A DNA stretch of 64,000 nucleotides from Artemisia argyi (Eukaryota; Streptophyta; Magnoliopsida; Asterales; Asteraceae): NCBI GenBank assembly GCA_030686995.1, contig CM060691.1, forward strand, positions 62,719,838-62,783,837. The letters run 5' to 3'. Positions 55,169 to 64,000 of this stretch are shown in pieces. The notes under the pieces were generated by a model. The model had not been told where the DNA came from, did no database searches, and was given only the letters and a program-made list of their open reading frames with translations. Each line of letters opens with the position of its first letter. Positions within the stretch are counted from its first letter, which is position 1. The position numbers and the translations under genes are program-made.

Positions 55169-58100
55169 TGTAACACCCCCAATTTACCTGAATGGCAGCG
55201 GAATGGAATACCTGGGGGTGGCTGTCATAGCACCATACTTACAGTTATATTGAACGACCTAAAGTGTCGTTTAGAAAATACAGCGTTTGATCATTAAAAC
55301 ATTCAGAGTTTACAAAGCTTAGGTCCCAAAAGAGTTTGCCAAAACAGTTAGAATAAGTTCAACAAGATCAAACGTTTCATAAGTGCAGAAAATATAGTGA
55401 GACGCGTCGACTCCGCGACTCCATGAAGGTCCAAATGTATGCACATGAGCTACCTTAATAACCTGAGAAATACATTGCGAAAACGGTCAACACGAATGTT
55501 GGTGAATAATCATAGGTTTATAAGTAAATTCTAGTGTACAAAATGCCATAAGTAATGCCATGAAATAGGATGTCCGGAAAGTATATACATTGGCTCTTAA
55601 GCTCATGACCCCGAAGCTAGACGATACTTGGCCCCAATGAGTGTTTACCAGACACTCTAATAATAAAGACATGAAATGCATTCGTTCCATTTGGAGCAAC
55701 CCAAACACGAATGGAGGCGTCACCCTCGATAGATCTATCCACTCACTCCCGCTTAGTACCAGAAATTAACGGTCCATGATAATAAAAGGGGACTTTTCAA
55801 GACGTGGTAAATAAGACAACTTAAGCAATGTATGAAATTTTATACTTAGGCATGTACACAAAACAAGTAATGCAATGTATTCTCCCCCGTGGGATTTGAA
55901 ATCAAAATATAGAATTAAAACGGGGCTATGAAAACTCACCTCGAAGTAATGGTACAAAGATGGTGCAATGAGGTAAAAGTAGTCGGGACAATGAGGCGCG
56001 AGTACTAGCCGCAACCTAAATGAATAATCATGATCTAACTTAGATCAAGCCGTAATGAAATGAATGCACATGCACATGATACTCATACCACTCGTAATTT
56101 GAAAATACTAGTTATCGTCGTAGAAAAATGGTTTCCATACTTAGGAAAATATATCCATATATAGGAGTATATAACTTGTCGTACTATCTCGTTAAAAAGT
56201 GTTAGCGTTAAATTCCTTGTATTGAAAACCTTGAAATATGTCGTTAAGTCATATAAGTATTCTCTCGGGTCATACGTATTCGTTTAATAAGAAAATAGTC
56301 CTTAGTAATATTTTCTAGAAAATATACCGTTTAGTATGTACGGTATTATTTTTTTTTTATTTGTGTCCATATATATATATATATAGTTTGACGATGTTAG
56401 AATGGGTATAACTTTGTCGTTTTAGGCTCGTTTTCCTTGTTCTTGATGTCCACGGATTCGTCTTTGTATATACTAGTATATTTTAGATAACTCGGCTCTT
56501 TTAGGTTACGTTTAATGCTTCAAAATACCCGTCGTATTCTGCCAATCAGCAAGCAGTTTTTGGAAAAGTAGTTTTCGTCGTTAAATTTGCAAAAATCATA
56601 TCTCCTTCGTTATAAGCTTGTTTTAGTCCATTCTTTCGCCTAAAGTTTCGTTTTTGAATGTATTTTCTAAATCTTTGGTCAAAACTTAGCCACCATTTAC
56701 TGATTTTCCCACGAAATTAAAATAGGGACAGTAGGTATATCAAAAGTTTCAAAAACCATTTTCAAGTCTCCAAACTAGTTCCATCATCCATCAAACCACT
56801 TTCAAACACCACAAAGCTAATCTAATCCTACCATACACCTTCTTAGGGTGTCATGGATCCTTAAACATCATCAATCCACTAGGTCTAACAAGAGTTTCAT
56901 ATGTTTCCATTTTTAGGGCTTCAAAGTTAATATATACAAAAATGGAGTGGTACAAGTTGATGCATGGGTAAGATCTTGTAAGAAAATTATATAGACATAA
57001 TAATAACTTGTAAAAATCATAAAAATGAGTTTGTAAACTTACTTGATGGTTTAGAGAGTTTAGATGATAAAAAGCCTACTAATCCTTGAGTTTTTATTTC
57101 AAAACTCTAACAAGGATGATTATACTAACTAGTTTATAATATGATCTTGTAAAATTTACCCTCCTTGCTCCTTGATCACCTTGGATCGATCCACACACAA
57201 GAGAAAATGGAGAGAAAAGTTTGCTAGTTGTAAGAAAAGTGATTTTGTGATAAAAGAGTAAAAGAAAGTTTATTATATACTAGGGGACATTAGTTTGGTA
57301 AGCCATTAAGAGTGTTGGTGAGGTTTTTAATGTTTTAGGACTAAAGGGGGGGGGGGGGGGGGTGGCCGGTTCTAAAAGGAGGGAAATGGGGGGCTTTGTC
57401 CTTGGGTTTAAGTACAAAATTAGTATTAGTAGTTTGTAGTTAAGTTAGGTTTAGGTTTAAGGTTTAAATCGGGGTACCGGGTTTGTTAGAAATAAATTTT
57501 ATTGAAGTTATTCGGGTCATAATAAAGTTACAAAAATTGTAAAAATATGTCGGGTACAAGTACGGAGAGTTAGGGTGATTATCGTTCAATTTTGGTGAAA
57601 ACCGTCGTTATTAAGTTAAACGTACGATACGTAATAAATAAATTTCCAAAATACCGGGTAAATTAATATTATAATTTTTATATTATAAAAATGAATATAA
57701 AAATATATTGGGATCATAGTCGGAAGTGTCGGACGTGTTAGTTTCATTTATAGTTCGCGTATTAGTGTTTATTTAAAATAAACATACGTAAATCGTTAAT
57801 TGTACCAAAAGTATAAATTTAATTATCCTACGAGTGGAATAGCATGCAAGTGCCATAATGGTGATAAGCTGACTATTTCTAGTCCGTATGAAATGTCCCT
57901 GATAATAATGCATGAATTCGCTCCTGAACCAATACGGTTACGCGAATTTGAACACTCGTAAATTAAATTTACGATGACATGAATAATGCACGTGAATAGT
58001 GGTTTTCTCTCGGAAATGAATAGTGTCAAGTGAATAGTAAAATTTCTGAATATGTCTCGGAATGTCAAATTGACCTAAAAAACGATGAATAGTGATCGAT

Positions 58101-58182
58101 GAATAGTAAATGATGAATAGTAACTTGTGAATAGTAAATTGTCGAGGCTTGGAAAAATGACTGGAAATTACGAGGTGTGACA
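55169..58182 (-). repeat. Tekay B 3' LTR (3014 bp)
   Basis: The plus strand starts TGTAACACCCCC and ends CGAGGTGTGACA. On the - strand the LTR starts TGTCACACC directly after a GGGGAAGAC purine tract (58183-58191). It contains a run of 17 G at 57346-57362 and seven copies of TGAATAGT between 57993 and 58135. Confidence 0.9.
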
Positions 58183-58229
58183 GTCTTCCCCACTAACAGG
58201 AACTTCGTCCCGAAGTTCAGTTTTGGTTG

Positions 58230-61200
58230 GTCTCTGGAGTACATTTGGTAAAAAGACGTGGATACTTGAGTTGCATTTGGTCCTCTCGTTCCCAAGTAAA
58301 TTTGGGTCCTTTTCAAGAATTCCAGCGAACTTTCACGTTAGGAATTTTGACTTTGCTTCAACCGTTCGACCTCATGGTCCATGCATTCTAATGGTTCTAT
58401 TACCAAGTTTACGTTTGTCTCAAGGTTGGATTCCCTTCCAAATGGGATTATAATTGACTAATCTGAAAGTCATTTCCTGGAATTTGCATAGGAGAAACAT
58501 AGTTGTGTAATCCGGCTGTTCCTTAACAAGGCTCAAGTCTGACGGCCACTAGGCCTACTCTGTCTGAACTATTAAGTGGTCCAGTGTATATCGGTTTTAA
58601 CTTTCCAAATCTTTCCGAATAATATCATGCCTTTCCTAGGCAGAACTTTCAACGTGATCTGGCTACCAACTTGAAGTTTTAAGGGTTTACAACTTATAGA
58701 ATTTGTAATTGATTCTCGACTTGTAGGAAATTTCTGGTTATTTCATGAATGCCTATTGGAATAGTGAGTTTGGCTTTTTCCGAGTTCGGTTCGTCAATAG
58801 ATGATCAGTGCTTCTTCAGGTTTATAATGTAATATGGATAATATATGTTGCTGAACTCTGTCAGAACTCAAATCTTATATGTCAGCTGGTCGATTCTATC
58901 ATGAATCTGAAATGGTCCAATATACTTAAAAGTTCAATCTCTCGTGTTACCAAAATCGTATCATGCCTCTCCAAGGCAAAGCTTCCAATTTAGTTCGTTC
59001 TTTCACGTGAATCTAGTAAATTTGCTTGTTCAAGGATACCCAATCCGTATGATGTGCGTCATGTACCAACATAACTTCTACCAGTTTCTCGTTGCTTGTA
59101 ACCGATTCTTGTCTTGTGAAATTTCCTTTGTTGTTCCATGGTTTGGTTCTAGACCAGTGAATTTTTAACTTTCCGATTTCAGTTTGTTAAACGGGTAATT
59201 GGTACTTCGACCATAAAGTGCCTCAAATGGTGTAGTCTCTATGCTCGCGCGATAACTATGGTTGTAAAAGAATCCAATTTATGGTAAATGGTTAGTCCAA
59301 CCATTTCTAGAGTCAATCACTCATATTCTGAGTATAGCTTTCCTATGTTTGAATCGTTCTCCCGTTATGACCATCGATCTGAGGATGATAGGCGGTGTTC
59401 ACATCTTTATGAGGTTCCGAAGGAAATCTTAAAATGATTGCTAGAAGTCCAAGGTGATTCAATCACCTTTATCAGGAATAATTGAAACGGTACGATAAAT
59501 CTTGTGACTAATTCCACAACGTTACGTCTCTCGAACACGGCGTTATACGAAGAAGATAGAATACGGCTAACAACATTTGATTCTTTGGGTTTTGGTCTAA
59601 TGGATTGCTAAGACATGTGTCATTCTTTGCCTACTGTGCTTGGTCTCCATTACTGATGTTTGTAATCGTTCTATGATGTTCCTCCTAATTTCCTTCATCA
59701 CCTATTCCAATATTCCTTATTGTCAAGTCACAAAGCCCTAAATGCACAAGCGATATAGTATGGTGATTTGTTTCCAAATTTATCTCGCGATTTTCGAGTT
59801 TTTGGTCGAAATCTTTTTCTGAATAAACAATTTTAGAAAGTGGAACAAATGGTATACTCAATATTAGCTTTATTGATGATTCAAAATTTAATAGTTATGA
59901 AATGTGACGCGGTTTTCAGACATGTTGTGAATAGAACTATTTACCAAAGTTTGATGTTTAAACATTTCTCATTGTATAATGGTTCAAGTAAATACTGGCT
60001 AAAAAGGGTCGTATTTATTCAAAATAGGCAATTCAAAATTATTTTCCACGAGATATGTGATTTGTATGGACAAAATTTTGAAATCCACTTCATTTAAAAG
60101 TAAAAATACTAACAAGGATAAAATAGTAGGATCGGAAATATTCGCATAAATGCATAGGTGTCTAACATTCGGTTCCTGACATTAGAAAATGCCTATTGGC
60201 GATTATTCGACAAAACTACAAGTCTAGGTATCCAACCAACTTAAGTCCTGAGGTGGTTTATCGTTGAAATTGTTATCATGTTGGCAATATGAGGGTTTCA
60301 ATTGATACCATGTCGATGAATTTCCGTATTGTCTTCACATGTAGCTGGGGAGATATTCTTGAGTCTGATGCCTTTCTCGATGTATAGGTGAGGTTATCCA
60401 GAAGTTTTAAAGAACATAATGCTTTAGGGGAATCTATATCGATATCCATAATTCGAATCAATCATTCTTGTCGTAAATTCACTGCAGGGAAGTTTGCGTA
60501 TGGATGAGACCATGTTAACTCAAAACACTTTACAGTATCGGTTAGGAGGCTTGGTTTATTCCCATGGTGATGCTTAGTGTACCTTCACAATGTGTTTGAT
60601 CCCGTAGCTCAGTCTAGCTAGTACCTTTGAATAATAAAATCGGACAACTAGGTCAGAGATGGTGAGTCGGATGTTCGCTTGGTATCTTAAGATTGTTGTT
60701 GAGTTATAAATTTTTCTCAGTCTAGGTATAAAATTTCCGTAATCCTTTTATTGTTTTTCTTGTATCGAGGAATCCTCCTAGTACTTAATATGGGAAGTCT
60801 CTCCTAAAGAGGTCAATGGAAAGTCTAACTTAATGACTAAGTGTGTGACAGGTGGGGTAAGTATCCAGAGAAAATTTGTCAGAAAGAAATATTCATAAAA
60901 GAGTTTATTTGTTTAAAACGCTTTTGGATGAAGATTGTTATTAACAATACTTTATAAAGTAACTATTTCCTTCATGGCATAATCTTTCCTGAAGTATACA
61001 TAGGTGATCAGGCTATGTATAGTTGAGGACTAATGATGCGATGCTTGATTTAATCAAAATAATATTATTTTTCTCAAAAGCTTTAGATGGTGTTCAACGC
61101 GTTGTTATTAAAAATGGTATACTAATTATTTCCTTCTAAAGTAATATAAAAATTGTTTCGCGTAATAATAGTAAATATTTGGCGTCATATTGGATAATCA

Positions 61201-61586
61201 GTTTATAGTACGGTAACAAAACGACTTATTTTAGAAATTCGGTAAAAACAATTTCCCCATAAGGTAGTAAAATAGTTTGAAATAAAACTCGTTGAATGGT
61301 TTGTTGGATACATGGGTAAATACTATGGATTGGTAATAATCTACTAATCCGTCAATTACGAAATCGGTCAAATCCCTAATAAGACAATGGTATAATGTTA
61401 CGTAACGATGGAAAATTGAACGATTGGGATAGAAAGCGGAGTAAACGAAAGTTATGGTTATCATAGAGGTAACAAAAGATAGTCATTACATTGGATAGGA
61501 AAGTGCTTAATACAACTAGGTTATATCAACGCACTTATGGAAAGTACCAAAAGAAAGTACAACCCTAGGGGGCTCGAACTATGGTT
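58230..61586 (-). pseudogene. Tekay B pol pseudogene, heavily decayed
   Basis: Recognisable scraps on the - strand: chromodomain end GPKFTWEREDQM (about 58273-58309) followed by KYPRLF; an integrase core segment ending [11 protein letters not shown] (about 59205-59290); and NTAYHPQIDGHNGR (about 59347-59400), the counterpart of [12 protein letters not shown]. No open frame exceeds 100 codons. Between 59420 and 61586, where RT, RNase H and protease should be, I could not recognise a motif with confidence. Confidence 0.72.
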
Positions 61587-62546
61587 TTAAAACATGAACT
61601 GCCTCCTCCAGTTCCGGTCTCTCAACACCGGGCATTCACTCTTGAAGTGTCCCACTACTCCACATTCACGGCAGATTACCGTGAGTTCCTGATGCTTTGC
61701 GAGGGTGGGAGTCTTGCAATCCTTGGCTTTGTGTCCGATCTTCTTACAGTTGCCACATGGTTCCGGGCAACGTCCTTTGTGATGAAACTGACACCTGTTG
61801 CACTCGGGTAATTTACCTACATATCCTTTCTTTTGGCTTGACCCAGCAGTAAAGGTCTCCACCACTTGTTGTATCTTAAATGGTCGTTGAGTAGCATTAG
61901 CATCCTGATTACCGACCCATTTTCTCTTGTTGTTATTATTGTCTCCCGATGTATTGTCGCGAACTATGAGTTCCTTTGTTTCGATTGCCATCTGGATAGC
62001 TTCAGACATGGTATTGGGTTCACATGCGATGACCATCCTACGAATTTCAGGAGAAAGTCCTCCGATGTACCTTTCGAGTTTCTTGCTTTCCGGTTCATCC
62101 ATTGCAGATCCTAGTCGAGCAAAATCATAAAAATAAGCAGTATACTTAACAACATCATCTCCTTCCATGGTAAGGTTTAGTGTTTCCTGTTCAATTGCTT
62201 GTAATTCGCTTTTCACGCAAAACTTCAAACTCATCATCCTTTTTAGTTTCTCCCAAGAGTGTGAGTAAGCAGCATCAACTCCTACTACCTGGACATACTT
62301 AGTCCACCATTTCTGGGCATGCTTCTGAAAAGTGCAAGTGGCGAACTTAACTTTGTCTTCCTTACGACAGTCACCACTTTGAAAGATTGTTTCTAATTCT
62401 TCGAACCATTTGAGAAATTCTTTTGTGTCTACACTTCCGCTAAAGAAGGGGGGATTACAACCCATAAATTCCACGTGAGTAAGTTCCTTGGTGAGGGCGG
62501 TAGTTACGTTCCTGGCAATGAATTGTCCAACAGTGGCTTGCGTCAT
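61587..62546 (-). CDS. Gag protein of Tekay B (319 residues, intact)
   Basis: ATG at 62546, TAA at 61587. Capsid region about residues 20-200 (FSGSVDTKEFLKWFEELETIF; WWTKYVQ; LERYIGGLSPEIRR), then a basic linker and two CCHC knuckles, CGNCKKIGHKAKDC and CRECGVVGHFKSEC, near the C-terminus. In Tekay A gag continues into pol in one frame. Here the frame stops soon after the second knuckle, so either a truncation uncoupled gag from pol or a frameshift did. The gag itself has no lesion. Confidence 0.9.
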   Translation of the reverse strand: MTQATVGQFIARNVTTALTKELTHVEFMGCNPPFFSGSVDTKEFLKWFEELETIFQSGDCRKEDKVKFATCTFQKHAQKWWTKYVQVVGVDAAYSHSWEKLKRMMSLKFCVKSELQAIEQETLNLTMEGDDVVKYTAYFYDFARLGSAMDEPESKKLERYIGGLSPEIRRMVIACEPNTMSEAIQMAIETKELIVRDNTSGDNNNNKRKWVGNQDANATQRPFKIQQVVETFTAGSSQKKGYVGKLPECNRCQFHHKGRCPEPCGNCKKIGHKAKDCKTPTLAKHQELTVICRECGVVGHFKSECPVLRDRNWRRQFMF

Positions 62547-62928
62547 GCTTGGAGTGGTTTGCTTAAATCTATTTCCATCAAATCATAAGAGTCCATGAGA
62601 ATCTATAGGTAATAAAATCATCATATTCATAACACATGAATATAATACATGAAGGTTTCGGTCAATATGGACCAATCTCATAGATAGCACAACCATTCCC
62701 TAATAGTAGAGTCAATACTTGGTGATTCCGTTCGTACATCAATCAAAATACTACAAGTTTCTTCGAACAATGCCACACCTCTCGTGGCTAGGGTAATAGT
62801 AAAAGCTAGTAAAGATATAAGTCTAGTCTAAAGACTTCCTGTAGTCCTTCTAGGTGAAATCAGGTTTATGGCATCATAAGGTCGAGATAGTCCTGAAGTA
62901 GTGTCTGAAGTTGTGCATCGATCAAGTC
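62547..62928 (-). other. Tekay B spacer between extra ORF and gag
   Basis: No gene recognised. It corresponds in position to the 285-bp spacer of Tekay A. Confidence 0.5.
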
Positions 62929-63522
62929 TTAGATAGTGTAGATTCTAATCCATTCTTGAGGAACCTGCAGATGTTCCTGTTGAGTCCGTAATCTTGGTAT
63001 TATCCACAAGGTGTTATCTAATTCGTGGCAAGTGGAAATGGAAAAGGGAAACTGACAATGGTGGTATTCTAAAGGATGAGGATAACATTGATGACAATGA
63101 GATCCTAGTGATGAGTTAGGAGATAATGGTGATAATAGTGAATGGGATACTACCCTCTTTCGCGCTCTCTCGCGATATCCAAGAGGTAAAGTTGAAGTAC
63201 GCACTATGGGACGACCAATAGTGTAATAAGTAACCAACGGTGGTGGTAGTACCTAAGTAGTAAGCGTCCTACTAGTGGAGGAAAGAAAACATGCTATCTC
63301 CCTTGTAATAAGCATCCTAATAAGTCCATTAGAATTAAGTCTGAATACTCTACCAAACGGCATTCTATGTATAGGCTGAATGAGAACCTCGCTCTTATGA
63401 CAATTCAATAGTGCTAACGGTGGTGTGAGTACAGCTGGTGGTATAATGGTAGTGGAAGATGACAAGGCATCTTCAACGTCGGAATCCGACGAAAGGATAA
63501 CGGCGTGGGTATCTGAAGACAT
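62929..63522 (-). pseudogene. Extra upstream ORF of Tekay B, broken
   Basis: Begins [18 protein letters not shown] at 63522, comparable to MSSKPNFIVLLSDSETG of Tekay A: both start MSS and both place a hydrophobic run before an acidic, serine-containing stretch. The frame stops at 63253. A second frame (63237-62929) continues with ERARKRVVSHSLLSPL, comparable to KARKRVNARKWSFLLP of Tekay A. At least one frameshift and one stop separate the parts. The C-terminal coiled coil is not recognisable. Confidence 0.65.
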
Positions 63523-63547
63523 GTCACTTGTGAACCAGGTCAATATA

Positions 63548-63661
<114 letters not shown>

Positions 63662-63799
63662 TATGGGTATGAATAACTCGTACAGTGTGTGCGTAAAGCA
63701 ACATGTATAGTGAATATGCACCTATGATGAAATGATGAGATGCTATGATGATGTGGTTATAGTCTAGGGTCCAAGATACATCCTAGTTCGCTATAACCT

Positions 63800-63816
63800 T
63801 AGCTCTGATGCCAATC
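63800..63816 (-). other. Primer-binding site, tRNA-Met type (Tekay B)
   Basis: The - strand reads GATTGGCATCAGAGCTAA directly after the LTR end GGTGTTACA. Confidence 0.88.
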
Positions 63817-64000
63817 TGTAACACCCCCAATTTACCTGAATGGCAGCGGAATGGAATACCTGGGGGTGGCTGTCATAGCACCATACTTACAGTTATATTG
63901 AACGACCTAAAGTGTCGTTTAGAAAATACAGCGTTTGATCATTAAAACATTCAGAGTTTACAAAGCTTAGGTCCCAAAAGAGTTTGCCAAAACAGTTAGA
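63817..64000 (-). repeat. Tekay B 5' LTR, first 184 bp on the plus strand
   Basis: Identical by eye to 55169-55352. The rest lies beyond the window. Confidence 0.95.

Overview
This window is plant nuclear DNA, almost certainly from the daisy family (Asteraceae). The evidence is indirect. There is no conventional host gene, and most of the DNA is nested LTR retrotransposons. Several protein variants (the non-autonomous Tat-like gag-like protein, the Copia pol with a long coiled-coil gag, the extra ORF downstream of a SIRE-like pol, and the extra ORF upstream of a Tekay-like gag) resemble families I know from Asteraceae genomes such as Tanacetum. Lineage names below come from motif recognition, not from a database search.

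Layout, left to right. (1) 1-10251: a young Ty3/gypsy chromovirus (Tekay-like, + strand, 'Tekay A') with an intact 1496-residue gag-pol and an extra ORF upstream. The window starts inside its 5' LTR. (2) 10252-10755: the 3' part of a diverged SIRE-like Copia LTR. (3) about 10790-17163: a decayed Angela-like Copia element on the - strand that runs into (4) an assembly gap of exactly 500 N (17164-17663). (5) 17664-26133: a young non-autonomous Tat/Athila-like element on the - strand, with 3.9 kb LTRs, an Asp-tRNA-type primer site and one intact gag-like ORF but no pol. It sits 26 bp inside the 5' LTR of (6), 26134-36394: a SIRE/Maximus-like Copia element (+ strand, 'SIRE B') with broken gag, eroded pol and two further ORFs before the 3' LTR. 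(7) 36395-45110: repeat-rich non-LTR DNA with a duplicated 260-bp block, composite minisatellites, a 1.8-kb foldback element and a broken two-exon DUF1985-type gene. (8) 45111-55168: a Copia element (+ strand, 'Copia C') with a large broken gag and pol. It is interrupted by (9) 55169-64000: a second Tekay-like element (- strand, 'Tekay B') with intact gag, ruined pol and identical visible LTR ends. It continues past the window.

Main theme: parasitism among retroelements. Only Tekay A looks autonomous. The Tat-like element, SIRE B and Tekay B kept gag-like or accessory ORFs, lost pol, and still have LTR pairs too similar for the pol decay to have happened after insertion. They were probably moved by enzymes supplied in trans. 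The least expected structure is in SIRE B. A GC-rich palindromic cassette (GGCGGAACCC/GGGTTCCGCC) occurs next to the LTR TATA box and again upstream of each of two downstream ORFs. One of those ORFs has an apparent spliced leader, and the other has a TATA box and a CCHC knuckle.
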